Source of the DNA: Actinomycetes bacterium
GTDB taxonomy: Bacteria; Actinomycetota; Acidimicrobiia; Acidimicrobiales; RAAP-2
Length of the DNA stretch: 6,037 nt
Reading direction: 5' to 3'
Assembly: GCA_021787255.1 (NCBI GenBank)
Contig: JAJYMD010000008.1
Location: 1-6,037 of the forward strand
Shown here: positions 1 through 4,879 of the stretch, in pieces
Numbering within the stretch: position 1 is the first letter of the stretch
Layout of the letters: each line of letters opens with the position of its first letter
The notes under the pieces: generated by a model
Database searches by the model: none
What the model was told of the DNA's origin: nothing
The model's input: the letters and a program-made list of their open reading frames with translations, nothing else
Program-made: the position numbers and the translations under genes

Positions 1-7
1 GCCGCAC

Positions 8-84
8 GGGCGCTTAGCTCAGTCGGTTAGAGCGCAGCCTTCACACGGCTGAGGTCGGAGGTTCGAGTCCTCTAGCGCCCACCA
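8..84 (+). tRNA. tRNA-Val (anticodon CAC), CCA encoded
   Basis: This is a complete cloverleaf. The acceptor stem 8-14 pairs perfectly with 74-80. The D-arm stem is GCTC/GAGC at 17-20 and 30-33. The anticodon stem CAGCC/GGCTG (35-39, 47-51) closes the loop TTCACAC, which puts CAC at 42-44, reading valine GUG codons. The variable region is AGGTC, and the T-arm GGAGG/CCTCT (57-61, 69-73, one G-T pair) encloses TTCGAGT. The discriminator is A81 and the 3' CCA is encoded at 82-84. GUG is a heavily used codon in a genome this GC-rich, so the gene is expected to be functional. tRNA 3' ends are common integration sites, and the transposase and tRNA debris just downstream fits that, although no integrase or att duplication was found. 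Confidence 0.97.
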
Positions 85-91
85 GGTCGTC

Positions 92-109
92 GCACCCGAA
101 CTTCGGTGC
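92..109 (+). terminator. Weak hairpin just after tRNA-Val
   Basis: GCACC (92-96) pairs with GGTGC (105-109), starting 8 nt after the encoded CCA; the inner GA/TC bases could add pairs past a bulged C. There is no T-run, so it is at best a factor-dependent terminator or processing hairpin. Short stems also arise by chance in DNA this GC-rich. Confidence 0.2.
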
Positions 110-229
110 CGAAGAGAGCAGTGGGCCTGCCCCCTTCCGCCGGTCGGTGCGGGCGGCTCCGGAAGGCCGCGACGCCCGTCGAGAGGGTCGACGGCAAGGT
201 CTCCAGGACGGCGGGACGCACGCGGTCCC

Positions 230-403
230 GATCGCCAGCAGATCCTCGAACCCGTCCTCTGACAGGTCGAGGATGGGCGCCACATCCGCGCCCTCCGGCG
301 ACGGGGCAAAGCCGCGACAGCCTCCGAGTGGGCGCTCATCTGCGCCACCCACAACCTCTCCGGGTTCTACCGCCGCGCGCCTCGTGACGCGGCCACCGCT
401 CCC
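230..403 (+). pseudogene. DDE transposase C-terminal remnant (IS1182-like)
   Basis: Frame 2 reads DRQQILEPVL, then a TGA at 260-262, then QVEDGRHIRALRRRGKAAT and SEWALICATHNLSGFYRR. This matches the tail of IS1182-type DDE transposases, which typically carry an E-P-V-F-G-Q-[IV] block with the catalytic Glu, an R-rich F-x-R-R-G stretch, and E-W-x-L-[IV]-C-x-x-H-N-L near the C-terminus. Here the Gly of the E-P-V-F-G-Q block is replaced by a stop codon, as a one-base GGA to TGA change would do. No N-terminal part with the first two catalytic Asp residues is recognisable upstream; the DNA between the tRNA and about 225 gives nothing in this frame. The frame stays open past 403, but the translation no longer looks like transposase. 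It is a dead fragment. The family call rests on remembered motifs and the exact IS family is uncertain. No terminal inverted repeats were identified. Confidence 0.65.
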
Positions 404-500
404 GTGTCTCGCAGGGTTCGACCAGTGTCGTGCAACACGCTCTCTGGACTCCGGAGAACTTCGGGGGAGTCGTCGCTGGTCCTGCGAGGCGGCCGGACGA

Positions 501-525
501 CAGTCCCCGGCGGACTCGAACCGCC
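501..525 (-). other. tRNA 3'-end-like fragment (T-arm plus half acceptor)
   Basis: Read on the minus strand, 525-509 gives a perfect 5-bp T-arm: stem GGCGG/CCGCC around loop TTCGAGT. It shares the 11-mer GGTTCGAGTCC with the tRNA-Val at the left edge. It is followed by GGGGACT (508-502), where a 3' acceptor strand would lie, and then G501. No matching 5' acceptor strand (AGTCCCC), D-arm or anticodon arm is found upstream on that strand, and CCA is absent. It therefore looks like a broken tRNA 3' end rather than a gene. It is about 400 bp from tRNA-Val and in inverted orientation, with the transposase remnant between them. A chance match is possible but not very likely given the invariant bases plus the full stem. 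Confidence 0.45.
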
Positions 526-596
526 GGTCGGTCACTGGTCCTCGTCGCTCGTTGCCACGAGAACGTCGAGCGCGGTCGACGGGCTCGCTGTCAGGG

Positions 597-989
597 TCAA
601 TAGGGCGGCTGGAGATCCGTGAACATCGGGAAGTGCCTGACGTTACGGGTCAGGAGTCGTGCGTCGGTGCGGACGACGGTGGCTGCGATGGCCAGGTCGG
701 CGCTGTCGATCGTGTGGAGGCTGGGAAGCTACCGGCGACCGAGCGCGCCGGCCTCCTCCGCGATCTCGGAATCGACCGGGTGCCACACCAGCGTGGAGAG
801 CAGCGCGCGGGTGACGTCCTCTTCTGCCGGGCGCTCTTCTGCCGGGCGCATTCCGCCCAGGACTTCGATGCGTGTGATCTCGCTCGCGTGGAGGATGTCA
901 GCGGCACGTTCCCGTTCGAGGAGATCGCCGGCGCCTGCGTGCCCTCGTAGGTAGTCGATCAGAACCGAGGTGTCGACGAGGGCGGTCAT
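597..989 (-). pseudogene. vapC: VapC-family PIN-domain toxin, interrupted by an amber codon
   Basis: Type II toxin of the VapBC system; the family are PIN-domain, Mg-dependent endoribonucleases. The protein begins MTALVDTSVLIDYLRG (D6 of the PIN signature) and continues with SEITRIEVLGG (E42). Codon 87 is TAG (729-731). Without any frame change the same frame then gives LPSLHTIDSADLAIAAT (D95 and D98, the third and fourth acidic positions), LLTRNVRHF and a TGA at 597-599. Read through the stop it would be 130 residues, the normal family length. The expected residue at 87 is probably aromatic (Tyr or Trp), so one base change explains the stop. The 86-residue product would lack the second half of the active site and is presumably inactive, unless the stop is a sequencing error or is suppressed. 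ATG 989 overlaps the vapB stop (ATGA), which implies translational coupling. Residues 49-57 contain a duplicated PAEER-type repeat. Confidence 0.85.
820..849 (-). repeat. 15-bp perfect tandem duplication inside vapC
   Basis: The unit tcttctgccgggcgc occurs twice back to back (820-834 and 835-849) with no mismatch. Because 15 is a multiple of three it keeps the frame and adds five residues (…RPAEERPAEED…) in the variable middle of the PIN domain, between the E42 block and the third acidic site. Perfect identity suggests a recent slippage event. It may be tolerated, or it may reflect relaxed selection on a toxin that is already dead. Confidence 0.9.
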
Positions 990-1237
990 CGGTCAGGTGC
1001 CAGGCGGGATCCGGTGCGTCGCTGATCCACCCAGGCTGCGCCGTCGAGCTCGTGATCCCTCCAGGAGCCGAAGGCCCTGCGCATTGCTGCGAGGTCGTCC
1101 TCGGCTGAGCGTTCCGAGCCGTACACGTGCTCGATCGCGTCGCGGATCAGGGACGAGAGCGACCGACCAGTCCGTAACGCGGCCGCATCCAGGACACGGC
1201 GCTCCTCGTCGGTCAGGGAGATCTGGGTCCGCTGCAT
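986..1237 (-). CDS. vapB: VapB-type antitoxin (ribbon-helix-helix)
   Basis: 83-residue antitoxin of the VapBC module, ATG start at 1237. The N-terminus QRTQISLTDEERRVLDAAA followed by RTGRSLSSLIRDAIEHVYG (about residues 2-40) is a ribbon-helix-helix DNA-binding domain of the kind that binds the operon's own promoter. The C-terminal part AFGSWRDHELDGAAWVDQRR (about residues 55-74) is the toxin-wrapping segment typical of actinobacterial VapB, where F-G-S-W-[RK]-D recurs. The reading frame is intact. It overlaps vapC by 4 nt. With vapC truncated, this is now effectively an orphan antitoxin. It could still repress its promoter or neutralise a related VapC elsewhere in the genome (inference). Confidence 0.9.
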   Translation of the reverse strand: MQRTQISLTDEERRVLDAAALRTGRSLSSLIRDAIEHVYGSERSAEDDLAAMRRAFGSWRDHELDGAAWVDQRRTGSRLAPDR

Positions 1238-1253
1238 GATGTAGGTTTACATC
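1238..1253 (-). promoter_or_regulatory. vapBC operator and leaderless-type promoter
   Basis: A perfect inverted repeat, GATGTA-GGTT-TACATC, abuts the vapB ATG. Ribbon-helix-helix antitoxins bind such short dyads, so autoregulation by VapB or VapBC is the natural reading. On the minus strand the hexamer TAAACC (1249-1244) lies 6 nt before the ATG, where a -10 element would sit for a leaderless transcript, so repressor binding would cover it. No Shine-Dalgarno sequence is present at normal spacing. A -35 element is not obvious. Confidence 0.55.
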
Positions 1254-1297
1254 CTCGCATCCGCGGACCGGAGCACTTCGATGCAATCCCGCATGTC

Positions 1298-1319
1298 GGG
1301 CTGAGAGCTCAAACAGCCC
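1298..1319 (-). terminator. Hairpin at the end of the 244-residue gene
   Basis: GGGCTG (1298-1303) pairs with CAGCCC (1314-1319) around a 10-nt loop that itself contains GAGCTC. It spans the stop codon at 1309-1311 and precedes the vapBC promoter. There is no T-run, so it is a weak terminator candidate at most. Confidence 0.22.
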
Positions 1320-2043
1320 CTTCGCTCACGCGAAGACGCGGCAGGTGCAGCACGACCCCACACCGCTGGCCTCGATCGCCTCTCACCTCTATCTCGAGGT
1401 GGCGAGCGGCGGGGTCGAGTCTCGGACGGAAGTGGACGGTCAGGTGTTCGAGAACTTCGGGCGCAGAGGAGGAACTGGCTGCAGCAGAAGAGCGTCCCAG
1501 ATTCGAGAGGTAGCTCGCACCATTGTCGTCTCGAGCAGAGAAGGCGAGCCTCGCACGTTTTCCGACCAAGATCGGCTCATCACCACTTGGCGAGGCCTCG
1601 TACTCCTTCTCCCACAAACTCGAGCTCAGGGTCAGCGCCAACTCCCAACTCTCCGAGTGGGAGGCTATCGCCTCGATGGAGAGGATCCGAAAGCCCTCGA
1701 GCCCCTCCAGACTGGCGCCTACGATGGCGACGCCAGCAGGACCGTCAGAGCGTCTCCCTGCGTCCAGCAGCGCCCGCCAGCGAGGAGCCAGTCGTGCGAT
1801 GTCGGCGTCTACGAACGAGCCCGGCAGCGCCTCCAGGAGTTCCAACTGTTCAGGCAGGAGCTCTGCCGGAAGAGGTGCCTGCTCGGCGCTGACACGTTGG
1901 GCGATGGCCCTCGCTTCGGACAGCCAGTGCGCGTACCGACCTCCGGCGAGACCGTCCAACTCCCACGGGCCGCCCGGGTGGTGGAGGCGGAAGGAAAGCG
2001 CTTCGAGAACCAGCTCCTCGACGTGGTCGACCCGGGACGACAT
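1309..2043 (-). CDS. Uncharacterised 244-residue protein
   Basis: I do not recognise this family. It is an intact frame with ATG at 2043 and high third-position GC. Residues 1-100 look helical and acidic (VDHVEELVLEALSFRL, LPAELLPEQLELLEALPGSF). From about 105 the chain has beta character: AGVAIVGASLEG, WELALTLSSSLWEKEY, then ARDDNGASYLSNLGRSS followed by a serine/alanine-rich stretch, VHFRPRLDPAARHLEIEV and GVVLHLP near the end. The D-D-x-G-x-x-Y ... F-x-P-x-L-x-x-x-A-x-x-L layout resembles Ig-like beta-sandwich domains seen in uncharacterised actinobacterial proteins (inference from recall). There is no signal peptide and no membrane segment, so it is probably cytoplasmic. No Shine-Dalgarno sequence precedes the ATG. 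A run of nine G (2056-2064 on plus) lies 13 nt upstream. It runs in the same direction as vapBC, 71 bp away, but the operator between them argues against one shared unit. Confidence 0.75.
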   Translation of the reverse strand: MSSRVDHVEELVLEALSFRLHHPGGPWELDGLAGGRYAHWLSEARAIAQRVSAEQAPLPAELLPEQLELLEALPGSFVDADIARLAPRWRALLDAGRRSDGPAGVAIVGASLEGLEGFRILSIEAIASHSESWELALTLSSSLWEKEYEASPSGDEPILVGKRARLAFSARDDNGASYLSNLGRSSAAASSSSAPEVLEHLTVHFRPRLDPAARHLEIEVRGDRGQRCGVVLHLPRLRVSEGAV

Positions 2044-2168
2044 CGGATAGGTCTCGGGGGGGGGAGATCACGGAACGCAGCCTGGGTGGCGGGTTCCAGC
2101 CCGGGCCGCTCAGGCCTTCTGCCGTGCACGCCTGATCGGCCATGGCCCCTCCCATCACGGCACTCCCA
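2044..2168. other. Non-coding spacer upstream of the 244-residue gene
   Basis: No convincing coding frame is seen. It contains the nine-G run at 2056-2064 and presumably the promoter of the minus-strand gene at 1309-2043. On the minus strand GAGACC (2055-2050) lies 6 nt before that ATG, the spacing expected for a -10 element, but the hexamer is a poor match. Confidence 0.4.
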
Positions 2169-2219
2169 GAACCACGAGGCCACAGGAACCACGAGGCCCC
2201 GAGAACTACGAGACTGCGA
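2169..2219 (+). repeat. Three tandem copies of a 17-bp repeat
   Basis: Units: 2169-2185 gaaccacgaggccacag, 2186-2202 gaaccacgaggccccga, 2203-2219 gaactacgagactgcga. The first two share their first 13 bases exactly. The third has drifted but keeps gaac-acgag-c. It lies at the left edge of the gene-poor stretch and overlaps the stop codon of a minus-strand remnant at 2206-2208. It could be a slippage-derived minisatellite or iterated binding sites; nothing here decides between them. Confidence 0.7.
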
Positions 2220-2343
2220 GCGAACGTATCACCCCGGCGGCCGGCTCGTCGGCGTTGCTCCTGAGGCGGCTCACGTCGAGGTAGCGCCGCTTGCCCATCC
2301 ACTTCCACCCCCGGGCGATGACGGTCCGCCGGCCGTGAGGCAG
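2206..2343 (-). pseudogene. Possible 3' remnant of an unknown gene
   Basis: On the minus strand the last 45 codons before TAG (2206-2208) read LPHGRRTVIARGWKWMGKRR, then YLDVSRLRSNADEPAAGVIR, then SLAVS. Composition is balanced (W, K, M, Y, N, D present) and about 40 of 45 third positions are G or C, both coding-like. Upstream in this frame the translation becomes Arg/Pro/Gly-rich and non-coding in look. A stretch reading RDRVTSALLRNRPSC in another minus frame lies just before it (about 2347-2391), which suggests a frameshifted or truncated gene. I do not recognise the family. It could also be chance. Confidence 0.35.
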
Positions 2344-2406
2344 GAGGGCCGGTTGCGCAGGAGAGCACTTGTGACCCGGTCGCGGCGCTGCTGGGCGCCG
2401 GCGCGA

Positions 2407-2438
2407 CACACCCCGGGCCGGACCGACGCGGGGGTGTG
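2407..2438. repeat. 8-bp inverted repeat with 16-nt loop
   Basis: CACACCCC (2407-2414) is matched by GGGGTGTG (2431-2438). The element sits in the gene-poor stretch, 51 bp before the GTG of the small plus-strand ORF. No T-run follows on either strand. It may be a protein-binding dyad or a hairpin at the junction of the mosaic segments; its role is unknown. Confidence 0.45.
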
Positions 2439-2488
2439 CCGGGCCGGGGCTGCGTCGCTGCCCATCCTCGCGCCCCCGCACCGCCCCC

Positions 2489-2743
2489 GTGGCGTCGGAG
2501 CCGACCTCCGCCGACGGAGCCCTGGGCGTGCCCAACGCGCGCCGCGTCCTCGGGCGCTGGCCTGGGGCCCGGCCGGGCAGCAAGGCGGGACATGTCGTGA
2601 TCAACGGGCGGGCGGACATGCTCCCCTACGGGGCCGGTGCGCTCGACGACCGGTCGCAGCTCTCCCGCGCAGCGATGGTGGTGTCCCGCGCGGCGAAGGT
2701 CGTGTTCACCACGGCCGACGTCACCGCTCCACCGGCGGGCTGA
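2489..2743 (+). CDS. Small uncharacterised ORF (84 aa), convergent with mazF
   Basis: GTG start at 2489, TGA at 2741-2743. I do not recognise a family. Hand-counted GC by codon position is about 76% (first), 62% (second) and 90% (third), the classic pattern of real coding DNA in a high-GC genome. The second half is the most protein-like: KAGHVVINGRADMLPYGAG, then LDDRSQLSRAAMVVSRAAKV and VFTTADVTAPPAG. The first 30 residues are less convincing. The frame is open upstream to 2375 but looks non-coding there, so the true start could be internal (for example GTG 2528) or the ORF could be the 3' end of a truncated gene. No Shine-Dalgarno sequence is seen. Its end overlaps the 3' end of mazF on the other strand by 23 bp. 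Confidence 0.45.
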   Translation: MASEPTSADGALGVPNARRVLGRWPGARPGSKAGHVVINGRADMLPYGAGALDDRSQLSRAAMVVSRAAKVVFTTADVTAPPAG

Positions 2744-3074
2744 TCCACGTGGGCGCGCAGGGGAGCGGGACCCCGAGGGCCACGTGCGGGCCGCGGCTGA
2801 CCTCGGCCATCCGCCGAGCACTCAGCCTGGTGATTCGGGAACGGAGGATGCTGCGTGGCACCGTCGCCACGTTGTCCCGGTCGACCACGCGGGCCCGCGG
2901 CATCCCGTCGTCTTCGTCGAGCGGCACCTCGGCGTCGAGACCGCGGACCCGAGTCGCGATGTCGGCGACGGTCACGCGGTCGCACCAGTTGCCGTGCGCA
3001 TCCCACGAGAGCAGGAGGATTGGGTGACGCTCGCCGGGCGCTCGCTCCGCCCACCAGACCTCAGCTCGTTGCAC
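2721..3074 (-). CDS. mazF: MazF/PemK-family mRNA interferase toxin
   Basis: 117-residue toxin of a type II module; the family cleaves RNA at short sequence-specific sites. Family features in order: RAEVWWAE at the N-terminus (usually R-G-E-[VI]-W-W-A), HPILLLS (17-23), VRGLDAEVPLDEDDGMPRA (43-61), VVDRDNVATVPRSIL and RITRLSARRMAEV. Length is normal. Two usual catalytic positions differ in my alignment to Bacillus subtilis MazF (R25, T48). The Arg directly before the conserved Pro is His17, although Arg16 is adjacent, and the Thr after V-A-P-[LI] is Ala40 in VADIATR, with Thr41 next. Activity is therefore uncertain. The GTG start at 3074 overlaps mazE by 14 nt and no Shine-Dalgarno sequence is seen, which suggests translational coupling. 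The last 20 residues (PLPCAPTWISPPVER end) are less family-like. Confidence 0.85.
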   Translation of the reverse strand: MQRAEVWWAERAPGERHPILLLSWDAHGNWCDRVTVADIATRVRGLDAEVPLDEDDGMPRARVVDRDNVATVPRSILRSRITRLSARRMAEVSRGPHVALGVPLPCAPTWISPPVER

Positions 3075-3354
3075 CGGCGGTGTTGTCGAGGTCGCTCCAC
3101 CCGACGTCGCGCGCTTCGAAGAGGTCTCTCACCGCCTCCTCCGCCCAGGAGCGCTCGGCTTCGGTCTCGGGCTGCGCCTGGTAGGAGGACCGGTAGCGCT
3201 CCTCGCGGGCTTCGTCCTCCACGTGGCGCCAGCCGCGCCAGAGGAGCTCGGCGACGACTTCGGAGCGACTGCTCTCCCGATCGTGGCGCCGCTGCTCGAT
3301 CCGAGCAAACAGGTCGCTCGGGAGGCTCACCGTCACCTTCTCGACCCGAGTCAC
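3061..3354 (-). CDS. mazE: MazE-type antitoxin (ribbon-helix-helix)
   Basis: 97-residue antitoxin preceding and overlapping mazF. The start VEKVTVSLPSDLFARIEQ followed by SSRSEVVAELLWRGWRHV (about residues 4-45) is a CopG-like ribbon-helix-helix domain: beta strand K-V-T-V-S-L-P, then two helices with the S-R-S-E turn. The C-terminal tail, rich in Glu, Arg and aromatics (RYRSSYQAQPETEAERSWAE), is the expected flexible toxin-binding segment. The GTG start at 3354 places the beta strand at the usual distance from the N-terminus; an ATG five bases further upstream meets an immediate stop. On the minus strand TATGCC (3366-3361) lies 6 nt before the GTG, a leaderless-type -10 candidate. The MazE name is given by partner; the fold is RHH rather than the AbrB-like fold of E. 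coli MazE. Confidence 0.85.
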   Translation of the reverse strand: MTRVEKVTVSLPSDLFARIEQRRHDRESSRSEVVAELLWRGWRHVEDEAREERYRSSYQAQPETEAERSWAEEAVRDLFEARDVGWSDLDNTAGATS

Positions 3355-3360
3355 ACCATC

Positions 3361-3392
3361 GGCATACCAGTTCTCCTACCCCGGCTGCAGCC
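3361..3392 (-). promoter_or_regulatory. Candidate mazEF promoter/operator
   Basis: The minus-strand hexamer TATGCC (3366-3361) is correctly placed to serve as -10 for a leaderless mazE transcript. A perfect 10-bp palindrome, GGCTGCAGCC (3383-3392), lies about where a -35 or operator would fall. An RHH antitoxin would be expected to bind a dyad here. No direct evidence shows this palindrome is the site. Confidence 0.3.
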
Positions 3393-3442
3393 CTGTGGGA
3401 GTGGCGGGCAGGAGAGTGCAGAGCACCGCCTCGGGCGACGAT

Positions 3443-3462
3443 CGACCTCCCCGCCGAGGTCG
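3443..3462 (-). terminator. Hairpin downstream of the MFS gene
   Basis: CGACCTC (3443-3449) pairs with GAGGTCG (3456-3462) around a 6-nt loop. It lies 25 nt past the MFS stop and before the mazEF promoter, the right place to end the transporter transcript. There is no T-run. Confidence 0.4.
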
Positions 3463-3487
3463 TGCATCCCGGTCGAGGCAGAGCGCC

Positions 3488-4879
3488 TCAGCCGACGAAG
3501 ACCACCGTGAGCACGGCTCCGAGAACGAAGGCGCCGGCCGCGATCGCGAGGCCGGTGTGCAGCCCGCCGAGGAACGCTCCCCGAGCGGCGACCAGGCTCC
3601 CGAGCAGCGCGACGCCGATCACGCCGCCGACCTGGCGGGCGGCGTTGAGCGTCCCCGAGGCGATCCCGCCCGAGTCGGCCGGCGCGGCCTCCATGACGGC
3701 GGCGGTGGCCGCCGGCATCACGAGCGACATGCCGAGCCCGGTGGCCACGAGCGGGACGACGAGCCCGGCGTACGCCGGGTCGGTCCCGGCCACGGCCACG
3801 CCGAGGCCCACCATGCCTGCTGCGCCCACGAGGAGGCCGACGAGCATGGGGAGTCGTGGCTGCGTGCGGGCCATCACGCGGCCGGAGATGGTCGACCCGA
3901 GGACGGCCATGGCGAGCTCAGGGGTGAGGGCCACACCTGCGAGGAGCGGGCTGAAGCCCCGGAGCTGCTGGAGATAGAGGCTCGTGACGAACAGCTCGCC
4001 GTAGAAGCCGAGATTGATCAACAGCCCCACAGCGGTGGCCGCCGAGAACGTCGGCGACGAGAACAGCCGCATCGCCAGCATGGGTTCATCCACCCGGAGC
4101 TCGACGAGGAGGAACGTGACCCCGCCTGCGGCGAAGGCGACCAGGCCCGCTGCCACCGCCGGGGACGCCCACCCCGAGGAGCCTGCCTCGATGAGCGCCG
4201 TGGTGAGCCCGGTCAGACAGGCGATCCCCGCGAGCTGCCCGACGACGTCAGAGCCGTGCGCTCGGCGCGGCGAAGAGGGCAGGACCGCGCCGGCGAGCAC
4301 GAGGCCGCCGGCTCCGATGGGCACGTTGACGGAGAACACCGCGCGCCAACCCAGACCCGACACGAGTGCCCCGCCCACCACCGGGCCAGCCCCGGCGGCG
4401 ATGCCGGCCACTGCGCCCCAGATGCCGAAGGCCCGGCGCCGAGCAGCCTGGTCGGGGTAGGCGGCCTGCAAGAGCGAGAGGGAGGCCGGGACGCAGAGCG
4501 CTGCACCGACACCCTGTGTGCAGCGGGCGGCAACGAGGACGGTGGTGGAGGGGGCGAGCCCGCAGGCGAGCGACGAGAGGGCGAAGATCGCGATCCCGGC
4601 CTGGAAGACGGCTTTCGCCCCCCGGCGATCCGCGAGGGCGCCGCCCGAGAGGAGCAGGGCAGCGAAGACGAGGCTGTACGCGTCGACGACCCACTGCAGC
4701 CCGCTCGTCGAGGCATGCAGGCCCCTCGAGAGGGCGGGGAGCGCGACGTTCACGACCATGGTGTCGAGGATCACCATGAAGTAGCCGAGACAGATCGCCA
4801 CGAGCGGCCACGCGGACGCCACGGCCGCCGTCGGCGCGCCACCGGTGGCGGTCGACCGGTCGTGCTCGCGTCTCCCCAC
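3488..4879 (-). CDS. MFS multidrug efflux transporter, DHA2 (EmrB/QacA-like), 14 TM
   Basis: 463-residue inner-membrane drug:proton antiporter. Motif D1 LDTMVVNVALP (38-48), the LQWVVDAYSL segment (61-70), motif A GGALADRRGAK (79-89), motif B RCTQGVGAAL (119-128) and motif C GIAAGAGPVVGG (159-170) followed by GWRAVFSVNVPIG are all present and in order. This is typical of the 14-TM DHA2 family, and the length fits. Hydrophobic segments run to the C-terminus (LAIAAGAFVLGAVLTVVFVG). GTG at 4879 is the longest start; there is no clear Shine-Dalgarno sequence. GAGACT (minus, 4891-4886) lies 6 nt upstream as a possible -10. The substrate cannot be predicted. It is divergent from an ArsR-type regulator 65 bp away, which probably represses it. 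The frame is intact, so this gene appears functional. Confidence 0.92.
   Translation of the reverse strand: MGRREHDRSTATGGAPTAAVASAWPLVAICLGYFMVILDTMVVNVALPALSRGLHASTSGLQWVVDAYSLVFAALLLSGGALADRRGAKAVFQAGIAIFALSSLACGLAPSTTVLVAARCTQGVGAALCVPASLSLLQAAYPDQAARRRAFGIWGAVAGIAAGAGPVVGGALVSGLGWRAVFSVNVPIGAGGLVLAGAVLPSSPRRAHGSDVVGQLAGIACLTGLTTALIEAGSSGWASPAVAAGLVAFAAGGVTFLLVELRVDEPMLAMRLFSSPTFSAATAVGLLINLGFYGELFVTSLYLQQLRGFSPLLAGVALTPELAMAVLGSTISGRVMARTQPRLPMLVGLLVGAAGMVGLGVAVAGTDPAYAGLVVPLVATGLGMSLVMPAATAAVMEAAPADSGGIASGTLNAARQVGGVIGVALLGSLVAARGAFLGGLHTGLAIAAGAFVLGAVLTVVFVG

Noticed and set aside
41..535. Minus-strand frame ending in LEPP-like residues across tRNA-Val
   Set aside because: The G-L-E-P-P peptide is the usual spurious translation of a tRNA T-arm, not a protein.
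548..561. CTCGT/ACGAG hairpin 3' of vapC as a terminator
   Set aside because: Only 5 bp with a 4-nt loop and no T-run. It is too weak to list as a feature in DNA this GC-rich.
404..622. Plus-strand 72-codon frame after the transposase remnant
   Set aside because: It continues the decayed transposase frame and crosses the tRNA-like fragment. Nothing in it looks like a separate protein.
619..954. Plus-strand 111-codon frame
   Set aside because: It is antisense to vapC, whose PIN motifs are unmistakable.
1345..3027. Long plus-strand open frame (560 codons)
   Set aside because: It runs antisense to the 244-residue gene and mazF and has no domain or sensible composition. It is a shadow frame.
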